Shown here: positions 42,542 through 51,856 of the stretch, one piece after another
Position numbering within the stretch: position 1 is the first letter of the stretch
Layout: every line of letters starts with the position of its first letter
NCBI RefSeq assembly: GCF_000684975.1
Contig: NZ_BAXZ01000013.1
Location: 10,744-74,743 of the forward strand
Length of the DNA: 64,000 nucleotides
Direction of reading: 5' to 3'
Source of the DNA: Paraburkholderia acidipaludis NBRC 101816
GTDB lineage: Bacteria; Pseudomonadota; Gammaproteobacteria; Burkholderiales; Burkholderiaceae
The notes under the pieces: model-generated
Told to the model about the DNA's origin: nothing
The model's input: the letters and a program-made list of their open reading frames with translations, nothing else
Databases searched by the model: none
Position numbers and translations under genes: made by a program

Positions 42542-43501
42542 TCAGGCCCGGATGCGATATAGCTCGGGCAGAAGCGCGAGCAGAACGCGCTTGAGCGTGA
42601 GAAGACGCAACGACACGTGGGTGGCCACGTACCACGTCGCCACGATATTCCGGATGCGCAATCCGACTCCCGCGCCCACCTGGGCACTCGTATTGTGCAG
42701 GTCGCCAAGCAGATGGCCGATGACGAACGAGCGGACGGCGTCGCGCGGCGCCGGATCGAGCGCCGCGAAGGAGAGCGCGCACATTTCGCGCACGAGCCGA
42801 TACAGGCTGTCGTAATGCCGGATCGTTCTTTGCGAAGTCATGATCGAGTTGGGCCGGTACCGGCGCTTGAACAGCGCCTGGCTCAGCACGGAGACCATGA
42901 TCTTCCTGTCGAGCAGCAATGCCGTGACGAAATGATTGTCTTCGAACAGCATGCCGTTGATGAACTGCAGGCTGCCGATCGCCGAACGCCGGGCCACGAG
43001 GCAACAGGCGGAGACGAAGTAACGATCCTGCCGCACCGACTCCATCACGAAAGCTTCCGACGACAGCGGAGAAGAGACCTCGGGCCGCCTCCCTCTGCCG
43101 CCCTCGCTCAGTGTCGCCGGAAGCGGCGCTTCGTCCATGAAAGGCACGGCGCCGAAGAGCACCACGTCCACCCCGTAGCGCGCGAATTCGTCATGGCAAA
43201 GACCTAGCGTCTCGGGGTCGATCACATCGTCGCTGTCCATGTAGTAGAGATAGTCGCCGCTCGCCAGTGCCGTCCCGGCATTGCGCGCGGCCGACAGTCC
43301 GCCGTTTTCCTGGCGCAGGTAGCGAAAGCGCCGGTCCTTCGCGCAAAAAGCTTCGGCTATGGCACCGCTTGCGTCGGTGGAACCGTCGTCGACCACAACG
43401 ACTTCGAAATCGGTAAACGTTTGTGCCGCAACGCTGCTCAACGCGGCCTCGACATACTTCTGCACGTTATAGACGGGCACGATGATCGAAAAAGTGGGCA
43501 T
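42542..43501 (-). CDS. Family 2 glycosyltransferase
   Basis: 319 residues. GT-A fold: 'FSIIVPVYNVQKYVEAALSS', 'VVVDDGSTDASGAIAEAF', 'AARNAGTALASGDYLYYMDSDD' (DxD-type metal motif) and 'GMLFEDNHFVTALLLDRKI'. ATG 43501 is chosen for AAGGAA upstream and the usual family start. Cytoplasmic, probably membrane-associated. It adds a sugar to a lipid-linked repeat unit; sugar unknown. Divergent from the methyltransferase gene. Confidence 0.9.
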   Translation of the reverse strand: MPTFSIIVPVYNVQKYVEAALSSVAAQTFTDFEVVVVDDGSTDASGAIAEAFCAKDRRFRYLRQENGGLSAARNAGTALASGDYLYYMDSDDVIDPETLGLCHDEFARYGVDVVLFGAVPFMDEAPLPATLSEGGRGRRPEVSSPLSSEAFVMESVRQDRYFVSACCLVARRSAIGSLQFINGMLFEDNHFVTALLLDRKIMVSVLSQALFKRRYRPNSIMTSQRTIRHYDSLYRLVREMCALSFAALDPAPRDAVRSFVIGHLLGDLHNTSAQVGAGVGLRIRNIVATWYVATHVSLRLLTLKRVLLALLPELYRIRA

Positions 43502-43710
43502 CGCACATTCCTTGCTGTATGAGGCGTGAAATCCGCCATGTCGTGCTGCAGTCTGCATCGCCCGCGCGCCGGAGTCTGCGTTCGAACGCACAAACGGCGC
43601 CCGAGCGGCAGCGCCCGCGCTGTGTCGCCTGGCACACAGTCAGAAGCGCGCCGGACTGCTACCTTGGAGAATGTGCGAGCGCACAGGCGAAAGATAGCGA
43701 GGAAACCGTC

Positions 43711-44517
43711 ATGCACAAGCCGAGCAATCCGAAGCAGCTGGAAAGATCACGTATCGAGTCCGCGAAGTCGGCCTATTCCGAACTCTGCAGGACCTGGCTG
43801 TTGCGCAATCCCGATGGAACCTATAGCGACTACATCAAGTCCGCCATCGGCAACGACGCGACACTCGACCGGCACATACGCTCGCTCGAGCTGTACGCGC
43901 CGTATATTTCCGGCCAGATGCGCCTGCTGGACTGGGGATGCCGTCACGCCCCCGACTCGTGCATGCTGCGCACCCTGTACCCGCAGCTGGAAATCCACGG
44001 CTGCGACGTGGCCGGCGACGACTTCCAGGAATTCCACGACTACGCGAACCTGGCCTACCGGGCGCTCGATCACGAATATCTGCTGCCTTATCAGGACCAG
44101 TACTTCGACGTAGTGCTGAGCAGCGGAGTACTCGAGCACGTCGCCTTCGAGCAGAAAAGCATCGAGCAGATCTGGCGCGTGCTCAAGAGCGACGGCATCT
44201 TCATCGTGACCTTCCTGCCCAACCGTTCCTCGATCACGGAAAACATGTCGCGGGTGACGCGCAACTACCACGGTCACAACCGCCTTTACCGGCTCGAAGA
44301 AGCGAAGAGCACCTTTCTGCGCTCGGGCTTCGTCATCGAAGCATGCGGCTATCACCAGGTATTTCCGACCTTTGCCAAGGGCGTAGAGGGATCGAAACTG
44401 CTCAACGTCGCGGCCAACCTGGGCGCACGAATGAACAGAACGGTCGAGCGCATTCCCTACGTCAACCGGATCTCGTCCAATCTGTATTTCGTGCTGCGCC
44501 GCGTGAGCCACATGTAG
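43711..44517 (+). CDS. SAM-dependent methyltransferase
   Basis: 268 residues, Methyltransf_11-like. Motif I is 'LLDWGCRHAPDSCMLRTLYP', motif II 'IHGCDVAGDD', post motif 'FDVVLSSGVLEHV', then 'IEQIWRVLKSDGIFIVTFLPN'. The Gly-rich loop is 'DWGCRHAPD' rather than the usual DxGxGxG, so SAM binding may be slightly unusual. ATG 43711 follows GAGGAAACC. Its place among glycosyl- and acyltransferases suggests methylation of a glycan or lipid-linked sugar. Confidence 0.82.
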   Translation: MHKPSNPKQLERSRIESAKSAYSELCRTWLLRNPDGTYSDYIKSAIGNDATLDRHIRSLELYAPYISGQMRLLDWGCRHAPDSCMLRTLYPQLEIHGCDVAGDDFQEFHDYANLAYRALDHEYLLPYQDQYFDVVLSSGVLEHVAFEQKSIEQIWRVLKSDGIFIVTFLPNRSSITENMSRVTRNYHGHNRLYRLEEAKSTFLRSGFVIEACGYHQVFPTFAKGVEGSKLLNVAANLGARMNRTVERIPYVNRISSNLYFVLRRVSHM

Positions 44518-44535
44518 TCGGGACTAGCGAATAAC

Positions 44536-44551
44536 GGCCGCTTGCGCGGCC
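44536..44551. terminator. Short hairpin between convergent genes
   Basis: GGCCGC-TTGC-GCGGCC in the 58-base gap between the convergent methyltransferase and acyltransferase stops. Compact GC stem of 6 bp; weak terminator candidate. Confidence 0.45.
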
Positions 44552-44575
44552 TCTCCCCGCGCCCCGCAGCGAGCG

Positions 44576-46609
44576 TCATGCTCCGCCTGCGCTCGAAAGA
44601 TCCTTGATGAGCCGCTTGCCCATGTACTTCGATCCTTCGAAGGACAGGTGGTCGCGATCGGAGTACAGGAAGGTCTGTCCCAGCCGCGCATAGCAGCGCT
44701 CGGCATCGCACAGCAGCGGGACCGGATTGAACACCTTGACCTGCGGATAGCGCGCCAGCGTCGCTTCGATCCGCGCCTGCGTGTCCGTCAACCGCCGATC
44801 GACTTTCACGCGGGAGATCGCGCAGGGCGAGCGAACGGAAAACTGCACGGGACGCCGCACGCAGGTATTGGGATCGAAATCGAGCTCGGGGGTATCGAGC
44901 ACGAACACGACGGTCTTCCCGGCCGCGGTGAGTTCGCGCAAGGTCCGGTCGAGACCCGCCAGGTAGACGGACAGATTGTCCCCGCCGCCATGAGCGCCGT
45001 CCGCGGCCACGAGCTTGATGTAACCGCCCTCGTCATAGTCGAAGCCGCCCTTGATCGACGAAATGGCGTAGCTCGACAGAATCACCGTATGGATGGCGGG
45101 CGATTTGACCACGTAGCCGAGAACTTTGTCGAACAAGGCGGAGCAGTGCTTCACATAACCGCCCAGGTGAATGTCGACATCGTAGAACGGCGGGCAATTG
45201 CCGCTTCCCACCGCGAATAGCCGGGTATCGCCCCCCGCGAGCGCCGCGCGCAACCCCTCGTAGTAGTGGTTGGCGTGACTGTCGCCCAGCAGCGCAATTT
45301 CAGAGCGGCCGTCGTCGCGCGGCATCACGCAGAAGTCGGAGGCGGGAAACCGCTCTTTGCAGCCCGCCGTAAAGGCCCAGCCCGGTTGATTCGCGCCGAA
45401 AGCGGCGTCCGGAAAGCGGTCGGGCAAGCCGTCGTCGCGCGAGATGGCGTAGCTGGAAAGCCCGACGCCCATCATGACGCTAAACAGTGCGCTCGCCACG
45501 AGAACCGGATATTTGCGCGCAGGCCGGCTGAACCGGGCGGGCGCTTCGACGAATTTGAACGTCGCGTCCGAGAGCAGCACCGCAAGCGCGATGGCGAGCA
45601 GGGTCAGCGGCACGGACGGCGAGCCGCTGCTCAAGAGCCGCACGAAGACGAGGATGGGCCAATGCCACAGATAGAGCGGGTAGCTGATCAGGCCGCAGTA
45701 CACGACCGGCCGCCGCGAGAGCAGCCCGCGATTGATCCACGCCGCCCCGCCGGCCCCCATGACGAGCGTGGCGCCGATAGCCGGCAACGCCGCGCGCCAG
45801 CCTGGAAAGACGACCTTGGGGTCGTAGAGCATCACGCTTGCCGCGATCAGCGCGAGTCCGGCACCCGCGAACAGATCGCGAAGACGCAGGCTCGCACCGC
45901 GAGGCATGCCGGGCAGCGCGCGTGCCGAGGAAAGCCACTGCACGCCCCTCGATTCCGCCCACGCCAGCAGCGAGCCGCACAGCAGTTCCCAGATGCGCGT
46001 GACGGGCAGATAGAACGCGGCCGTCGCATGCGAGGAGCTGAGCGCGATGCTGGCCGCAAACGACAGCAGCAGTGCCGCGACGATCAGCGCGACGGCCACG
46101 CGACGGCTTGCGTATTTCCACAGCACCCATAACGCCACGGGCCAGACAATGTAGTACTGCTCCTCAACGCCGAGCGACCATAAATGCAGCAGCGGGCTCG
46201 CCGCAGCCCCTTGCGAAAAGTAGTCCGCGGTAAGGTAAAAGTAGAGATTGGCGGCAAACAGCACGCTCGCGAGTGCATCTTTCGAAAGCTGCATCAGCTC
46301 GCCGGAAGTCATCATCAGCAGCCCCGCCGCCAGGCTCGCGAGGAGCACGATGATCAGCGCGGGATAGATACGCTTGATTCTTCGCGTGTAGAAGTCGACA
46401 AGGCTGAAGCGATCGCGCTCCAGCGTCTCGATGATATGGCGTGAAATCAGATAGCCCGAAATCGCGAAGAAAATGTCCACGCCGACGAAGCCGCCGGCCA
46501 GCCACTGCGGAAACGCGTGAAAAACGACAACCGAAGTCACCGCAACGGCGCGCAGGCCGTCGATGTCCGACCGATAACTGGTCGCGCCCTTCTCTGCTGA
46601 GCTGCTCAT
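44576..46609 (-). CDS. Acyltransferase 3 with C-terminal SGNH domain (OafA-like)
   Basis: 677 residues. N-terminal acyltransferase-3 membrane domain (about 10-370): 'YRSDIDGLRAVAVTSVVVFHAF' with the conserved His, 'FVGVDIFFAISGYLIS', 'FYTRRIKRIYPALI', 'LLHLWSLGVEEQYY'. C-terminal periplasmic SGNH domain (about 430-677): 'IALLGDSHANHYYEG' near residue 440 with the nucleophile Ser, and 'DRDHLSFEGSKYMG' near 653 with catalytic Asp and His. This two-domain form transfers acetyl groups across the membrane onto O-antigens or exopolysaccharides. Complete and likely active. Confidence 0.93.
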   Translation of the reverse strand: MSSSAEKGATSYRSDIDGLRAVAVTSVVVFHAFPQWLAGGFVGVDIFFAISGYLISRHIIETLERDRFSLVDFYTRRIKRIYPALIIVLLASLAAGLLMMTSGELMQLSKDALASVLFAANLYFYLTADYFSQGAAASPLLHLWSLGVEEQYYIVWPVALWVLWKYASRRVAVALIVAALLLSFAASIALSSSHATAAFYLPVTRIWELLCGSLLAWAESRGVQWLSSARALPGMPRGASLRLRDLFAGAGLALIAASVMLYDPKVVFPGWRAALPAIGATLVMGAGGAAWINRGLLSRRPVVYCGLISYPLYLWHWPILVFVRLLSSGSPSVPLTLLAIALAVLLSDATFKFVEAPARFSRPARKYPVLVASALFSVMMGVGLSSYAISRDDGLPDRFPDAAFGANQPGWAFTAGCKERFPASDFCVMPRDDGRSEIALLGDSHANHYYEGLRAALAGGDTRLFAVGSGNCPPFYDVDIHLGGYVKHCSALFDKVLGYVVKSPAIHTVILSSYAISSIKGGFDYDEGGYIKLVAADGAHGGGDNLSVYLAGLDRTLRELTAAGKTVVFVLDTPELDFDPNTCVRRPVQFSVRSPCAISRVKVDRRLTDTQARIEATLARYPQVKVFNPVPLLCDAERCYARLGQTFLYSDRDHLSFEGSKYMGKRLIKDLSSAGGA

Positions 46610-46895
46610 AGGCTGGCCACCCGTTTGCCCTCTTCCGATTCGTGCAGAAGACCGTGTGCGGCACGATCCGATGCGCTCATGTTAGCCACGCGGCCGCCGC
46701 GCACCGTTGCCTACCTCACGCAAGTGCGCCGTTTCGGGCCCGCCATGCTTTCATCGTGGTGAGGCGCACAGTCGGGCTCTCCCCGGGTCTCGCACAATGG
46801 ACGCAAGCAGCCCGCTCGCGGCCGGTGCCGGCCCGCGCCTGGCGCCGCCACCGTGCCGGACGCCGCCGGCCCATCCGTCCCTCCAGGATCTCCCC

Positions 46896-48026
46896 ATGTC
46901 CCTCCTGTCGAACGCCCTTTCACGCGATCGCAACAACTTCGACCTGGTCCGGCTGATTGCGGCGGTAACGGTCGTCTACGCCCATTCCTTCGTCGTTCAG
47001 TTGCCCGACGGCCACGAAGACCCCGTCGCAGTCCTGCTTGGCTACGACTACACGGGCAGTCTGGGCGTGTTTGCGTTCTTTCTGCTGAGCGGTTTGCTCG
47101 TCACCGCGAGCTTTGACCGGCAGCGCTCCGCCTCGCGCTTCGTCCTCCTGCGCGCGTCGCGCATCTGGCCGGCGGTTGCGGCCGCGTCGCTGTTCGCGAT
47201 CTTCTTGATGGGCCCGCTCGTGACCACGCTGCCGCTCGACAAGTACTTCTCGTCGTTTCAGACCTGGAGCAATCTCGACAGCTTTTCGACCATCGTGTTC
47301 GGCAGGCGCATGCAGTTGCCGGGCGTCTTCGACCACAACCGCCAGCCCTATGCCATCTTCGGGCCCTTGTGGACACTGCCCATCGAGGTTCGTTACTACG
47401 GCGTCGTGCTGATCACGGGCATGCTGGGCCTCCTGAAAAGCCGGCGCGCCATCTTTGGCGCCGTCCTGCTGGGCACCATTCCGTTCCTCGTCTACCCGCA
47501 CTTCGAACCGCATTTCTACGTCACGCTGCGCAACCTCGCGCACAAGCCCGGCGGTTACGGCTTCTTTCCCGAGCCGGTCTTCATGGCGGGCATGCTGCTC
47601 TACGCGTTTCGTGACCGTGTTCATATCAGCGGCTGGACCTGCGTCGCGCTCTGGTGCGCGTTTCTCGTCCTGCGCGGCACGCCCCTCGAATACGGCCTCT
47701 TCTATCTCGCGTTCGGCTATGCCGTGCTGTGGATCGGCACGGCTGCGCTGCTCCATCGCTTCGCACCGCGTAACGATTACTCGTTCGGGATCTATATCTA
47801 CGGCTTTGCGCTCCAGCAGGTGATCGCGTGCTTCTGGCCGCATCTCGATCACATGAGTGCGTTCTTGCTGACCCTGCCCTTCGTCTTCGCGTGTGCCTGG
47901 GTATCGTGGCATTGCGTGGAAAAGCCCGCGCTAGACTGGACGCGGCACAGGCTCGCGCGCTCGCCGGCGCGGTCGCGAGGCACGACGAGACCTTCCGATA
48001 CGGTGGCCGAAGTCGCTCCCCGGTGA
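46896..48026 (+). CDS. Acyltransferase family 3 membrane protein
   Basis: 376 residues from ATG 46896, preceded by a weak AGGA; the frame extends further upstream but those codons do not resemble the family. 'NFDLVRLIAAVTVVYAHSF' with the conserved His, 'GVFAFFLLSGLLVTASF', 'RASRIWPAVAAASLF', 'GPLWTLPIEVRYYG' and 'SFGIYIYGFALQQ'. About ten helices, no SGNH domain. Divergent from the SGNH acyltransferase over 286 bases in which I see no gene. Probably O-acetylates the polysaccharide. Confidence 0.88.
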   Translation: MSLLSNALSRDRNNFDLVRLIAAVTVVYAHSFVVQLPDGHEDPVAVLLGYDYTGSLGVFAFFLLSGLLVTASFDRQRSASRFVLLRASRIWPAVAAASLFAIFLMGPLVTTLPLDKYFSSFQTWSNLDSFSTIVFGRRMQLPGVFDHNRQPYAIFGPLWTLPIEVRYYGVVLITGMLGLLKSRRAIFGAVLLGTIPFLVYPHFEPHFYVTLRNLAHKPGGYGFFPEPVFMAGMLLYAFRDRVHISGWTCVALWCAFLVLRGTPLEYGLFYLAFGYAVLWIGTAALLHRFAPRNDYSFGIYIYGFALQQVIACFWPHLDHMSAFLLTLPFVFACAWVSWHCVEKPALDWTRHRLARSPARSRGTTRPSDTVAEVAPR

Positions 48027-48081
48027 GCGCCGGGACCGGACCGCGCAAGCAAGGCGCCGCAACTTCCCGCTCGCGTTCCCG

Positions 48082-49578
48082 TCATCTGTCCAACGCGCCC
48101 TGCATGGCCCGACGCCTGGCGAGCGGTGCCGGCAAGAGCATGCGCCTCGGCCGGGTGCCCGCGGGCCCGTTGTCGGCCGGCGGCGCGGGCTGCCACACCG
48201 GGCGGACCCGGGCGCGAAGCGGTACGCACAGGCTTGCGCCGGCCGCCGCCATCAGATAAAAGCACGCGCCAAGATCGAAGATCGCCGAATTCACGGAAGC
48301 GACGATCAACGCCGCGAAAACACCGTGCCGCGCCGCGTAGGCCACCGCCCGATCCGCGAACGCGTGGTGCCGCTGAATGGGCGACAGGGTGGCCTTCACG
48401 AGAAAAATCGAATAGCAGAGGGTTCCGACCACGCCCAGGCTCGCCACGACGACCATGACGAAACTGGACACGCGTATGCTCCCGATACCCACGCCGATTC
48501 CGTAGGTGTCCATAAAGTTCTGCATGGCCTGGGAATTGAATCCCGCGCGCTCCACGCCGGACTGGCTGTCCGCCTTGCTGAGAATGGTGGCGTCCACGAA
48601 ATCGCTCAGCGCACTGACCACCGTCGGCATGAAGAGCACCATGTAAAGCGCCGCCAGGATACCCGCGCAGATCAGGATGACCCACATGCGCAGCTTGCGC
48701 GCGTCGGCAATCCGGGCAATCCGCCCGGGACGGCTCAAGAGCAGGACGATCAGGTAACCGCCCAGCCCAACGTAGGCGCTGCCCGAAGTCGAGAGCAGCA
48801 GCAGAAGCCCGCTGGCCGCAGCCAGCGTACCCGCGGTCTTCGGACGATAGTTCAGCAGCCAGAGATTCAGGCAGAAAGCGAAGAGCTGGAGCGTGAAGTA
48901 AGAGAACGACGAGGTTTCGCTGAAGGTGCCGCTGATCCGCACGAGCCCCCCCAGCTCCGATCCCGTCAAATCGGCGAATTGCGCGGTCTTCACGACCGAG
49001 AGCACGTCCACCCCCGCGGCATGCGAGGCCACGTCGATCACGCCGGCCATCACATCGAGCGCGGTGAGCAACAGCAACGCGTTAGCCAGCGCGCGATAGG
49101 CGCCCCGGCAACGCAGAAATACGCACATGCAGCAGTAGACGACGAGATCGCCGACGCAATAGATCGTCTGCGTGACGTTGCCCGAAACCGGCCCTAGCGG
49201 TTGCAGCAGTTCCGCCTGATTGGGGTCGACGGCGTTGCGATCGATCGTGAAGACGAGCGTGGAGCCCTGCAGCACGCGCGGCAGCGCGATCGCACCCACG
49301 ACGGCCCATGCGCAGGTGCAGAACAACCAGAAGCCCGGCTTGCCGATGCCGATCGCGCCGGTGAGGGCCGCCCCGCCGCCCAGATTGAATGCACGCAGCG
49401 CAAAGAACGCGAGAAAAAGATTGGCAGGCAAAATGGCGATGCCGCCCGGCAGCGTGAGCGCGGAAGCGCACGCGAACAGCGAAAAGACCGCCATGCCGCA
49501 TACGGCCCAACGATACGACGCGTTGAGCACGAGCAGCCCGGCCACGAACACGAAAATCCCGAATACCGACAGTCCCAC
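48082..49578 (-). CDS. O-antigen/exopolysaccharide polymerase-like membrane protein (Wzy/ligase type)
   Basis: 498 residues from GTG 49578, preceded by GGGGGA at six-base spacing. Ten to twelve hydrophobic segments with a larger extramembrane loop ('VFTIDRNAVDPNQAELLQPLG' region) and the pattern 'SGTFSETSSFSYFTLQLFAF', 'STSGSAYVGLGGYLIVLL', 'GIGVGIGSIRVSSFVMVVVASLG', characteristic of Wzy/WaaL-type proteins. It would link repeat units in the periplasm. Last gene of the leftward operon. Wzy proteins are poorly conserved, so the call rests on topology and context. Confidence 0.72.
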   Translation of the reverse strand: MGLSVFGIFVFVAGLLVLNASYRWAVCGMAVFSLFACASALTLPGGIAILPANLFLAFFALRAFNLGGGAALTGAIGIGKPGFWLFCTCAWAVVGAIALPRVLQGSTLVFTIDRNAVDPNQAELLQPLGPVSGNVTQTIYCVGDLVVYCCMCVFLRCRGAYRALANALLLLTALDVMAGVIDVASHAAGVDVLSVVKTAQFADLTGSELGGLVRISGTFSETSSFSYFTLQLFAFCLNLWLLNYRPKTAGTLAAASGLLLLLSTSGSAYVGLGGYLIVLLLSRPGRIARIADARKLRMWVILICAGILAALYMVLFMPTVVSALSDFVDATILSKADSQSGVERAGFNSQAMQNFMDTYGIGVGIGSIRVSSFVMVVVASLGVVGTLCYSIFLVKATLSPIQRHHAFADRAVAYAARHGVFAALIVASVNSAIFDLGACFYLMAAAGASLCVPLRARVRPVWQPAPPADNGPAGTRPRRMLLPAPLARRRAMQGALDR

Positions 49579-49607
49579 TTGCGTCCCCCGGCTGGCTCGC
49601 CACACCC

Positions 49608-50528
49608 TCACAATTCGAGAATGCGCCGCGGATGGCTGATGCCTCTCAGGATGTCCGCGAATGCGAGCAGATTGCCTTTCAGCCGGCCGCGGTAATCGAA
49701 GAGCCCGTTGCCGCGCAAGCTGTGATAGAGATTCGACAGCACATGGCGCGAGACGAATTTGCAGGCCTGCTTGCGCTTCATCGTGCGTTTGCGGGCAAGG
49801 TACAGCGGATTGGCAATCTGCGAGTACCCGAAGCGCACACCCGAAGTACGGCCCTTGCTCGCCCCCAGATGCACGCCGAGACAGGACGGCTCGTAGACGA
49901 CGATCCCGAACGCCCGCGCGCACGAGGTAAAGTCATAATCTTCCTGCCAGCCGTATAGCGGCAGGGCCTCGTCGAAGCGACAACGGCGGATCACCTGGTC
50001 GACGAACGCCATGTTGCATCCATACGCGCAGCCCGCTTCGCGGCGATCGGGTCCCGAGGCCCAATGCTCCTCGCGCGGCGCCTCGCCGGACAGGTAGCGC
50101 AGCGCCTCCGTCTCGCTCACGCCGCCGCGTTTCACGCCGTCGGCGAGCACCTGGCCCGTCATGCCGATCACGTTCGGGTGCGTCTCGAACAGCGCTTCGC
50201 ACTGGCGCAGCCACCCGCTGTGCGGCCGGAAATCGTCGTCGAAGAAGCTCGCGAACCAGCGCTCGCCCGAGGCCTCGTCGGGGGCGTCCTTGAGCAGCGC
50301 CTCGATGGCCACGTTGCGCTGCACCGTGGAGCCGGGCGTCGCCGCAATCATCAGCTCGACGCGCGCAACGGCGAGAAGCGGATGGCCCGCGACATCCGGC
50401 AGATCGCTGCCGGAAGCGCCCACGAGATAAACGACGTCGGGCCGCGCCTCCTGGTCGAAAAGAAAGTCGAGCAGCACGCGCACTTCCGTGGGCCGCCCCT
50501 TGGTCGCCGTAATGACGTACTTCTTCAT
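49608..50528 (-). CDS. Family 2-like glycosyltransferase
   Basis: 306 residues from ATG 50528 (GGGGGA upstream). 'KYVITATKGRPTEVRVLLDFL', 'GSTVQRNVAIEALLKDA', 'WFASFFDDDFRPHSGWL' (acidic metal motif), 'AGCAYGCNMAFVDQVI' and 'LYGWQEDYDFTSCARAFG' (WxED-type catalytic motif). The C-terminal 60 residues are basic and may bind the membrane. Inner-membrane-associated addition of one sugar to the lipid-linked unit. Confidence 0.85.
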   Translation of the reverse strand: MKKYVITATKGRPTEVRVLLDFLFDQEARPDVVYLVGASGSDLPDVAGHPLLAVARVELMIAATPGSTVQRNVAIEALLKDAPDEASGERWFASFFDDDFRPHSGWLRQCEALFETHPNVIGMTGQVLADGVKRGGVSETEALRYLSGEAPREEHWASGPDRREAGCAYGCNMAFVDQVIRRCRFDEALPLYGWQEDYDFTSCARAFGIVVYEPSCLGVHLGASKGRTSGVRFGYSQIANPLYLARKRTMKRKQACKFVSRHVLSNLYHSLRGNGLFDYRGRLKGNLLAFADILRGISHPRRILEL

Positions 50529-50602
50529 GTATCCCCCGAATGACATGAATCCTGTCGTGCTTGGACCACACGTGGACCGCACGTGGGCCGCGCGTGAACC
50601 AT

Positions 50603-51856
50603 TCACGCGGAACGCCAGCGCGCGACCGGCGACGGCATGTCGGCATCGTCGTACCTTGCCGCCACGGCCCGCTCCACAATGCCGAGAAACTCGCGCCGAA
50701 AGCGCTCGGGCGCGAAACGTTGCGCGTTGCGCCGGCAGACCTCCGGCCGGAACGGCTCGTGGACCTCGAACCGGTCGAGTGCGTCGACGATCGACGCCAC
50801 GCTTTGCTCATGGAAGAAGAGCCCCGTGGCCCAGTCCGGATCGGACGAATCGTGCACGGTCTCGCGTGCGCCGCCACGCCCATAACTGATCACCGGCGTA
50901 CCGCAGGCCTGCGCCTCCACGAGCGAAATGCCGAAGTCCTCTTCGCCCGCGAATACGAATGCGCGCGCGCGCTGCATGTGATCGATCAGCACGTTGTCCG
51001 GCTGATAGCCGAGCAGCGTCACGTTCGGCGCAGCGAGCGCCTTGGCCCGCGCGAAATCCGGCCCGTCGCCGATCACGATCAGCCGGCGCCGCGGCATGGC
51101 GGCAAATGCCTCGACAATCAGCGGAATGCGCTTGTACGGCACCATGCGCGAAGCCACGAGATAGAAGTCCTCGTGAGCCGAGCCGGGCTCGAAGCGCGCC
51201 ACATCCACGGGCGGATAGACCACGCTGGCGTCGCACCCATATACCTTGCGAATGCGCCGCCCGATGAATTCCGAATTGGCGACGAACGCATCCACGCCGT
51301 GCGCCGTGCGATGGTCCCAGATCCGCATGTAGTGCAGCAGGCTGCGCGCGAGCCAGCTCTTCACGCCGCGCCGTATGCCAGCTTCCTCGAGATATTGATG
51401 CTGCAGGTCCCACGCATAGCGGATCGGCGAATGCACGTAGCTCACGTGCACCTGGTTGGGGCCGGTCAATACGCCCTTGGCCACGGCGTGACTCGAAGAG
51501 ATCACGAGATCGTAGCCCGAGAGATCGAACTGCTCGACGGCAAGCGGCATCAGCGGCAGGTACGAACGGAACGACGACCTGGCGCGCGGCAGGTGCTGGA
51601 TGAACGAGGTCGTCGCGTGCTTGCCGCCCAACGCGCCGCGATACTGTTCCGGAAAGAAGTCGACGATGCTGAAAAGATCGGCGTCGGGCCACATCCGGAT
51701 GATCTGCTCGAGCACTTTCTCGGAACCGGCATAGGACACGAGCCACTCGTGAACGATCGCCACCCGGCCGAAGCGCCGGGGATCGCCTGCGCAAACACCG
51801 CCCTGCGCAACGGATGCAACAGGTGCAGCGGGCGCGACCTGCGCTACATGAGCCAT
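50603..51856 (-). CDS. Family 1 (GT4) glycosyltransferase
   Basis: 417 residues, ATG 51856 after GAGGAGA. GT-B fold with N-terminal 'VAIVHEWLVSYAGSEKVLEQI' and 'YDLVISSSHAVAKGV', and a C-terminal donor domain 'DFYLVASRMVPYKRIPLIVEAF', 'LIVIGDGPDFARAKAL' and the EX7E motif in 'GEEDFGISLVEAQACGTPV'. Resembles mannosyltransferases of cepacian-type clusters. Overlaps the upstream GT4 gene by 13 bases. Confidence 0.9.
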   Translation of the reverse strand: MAHVAQVAPAAPVASVAQGGVCAGDPRRFGRVAIVHEWLVSYAGSEKVLEQIIRMWPDADLFSIVDFFPEQYRGALGGKHATTSFIQHLPRARSSFRSYLPLMPLAVEQFDLSGYDLVISSSHAVAKGVLTGPNQVHVSYVHSPIRYAWDLQHQYLEEAGIRRGVKSWLARSLLHYMRIWDHRTAHGVDAFVANSEFIGRRIRKVYGCDASVVYPPVDVARFEPGSAHEDFYLVASRMVPYKRIPLIVEAFAAMPRRRLIVIGDGPDFARAKALAAPNVTLLGYQPDNVLIDHMQRARAFVFAGEEDFGISLVEAQACGTPVISYGRGGARETVHDSSDPDWATGLFFHEQSVASIVDALDRFEVHEPFRPEVCRRNAQRFAPERFRREFLGIVERAVAARYDDADMPSPVARWRSA

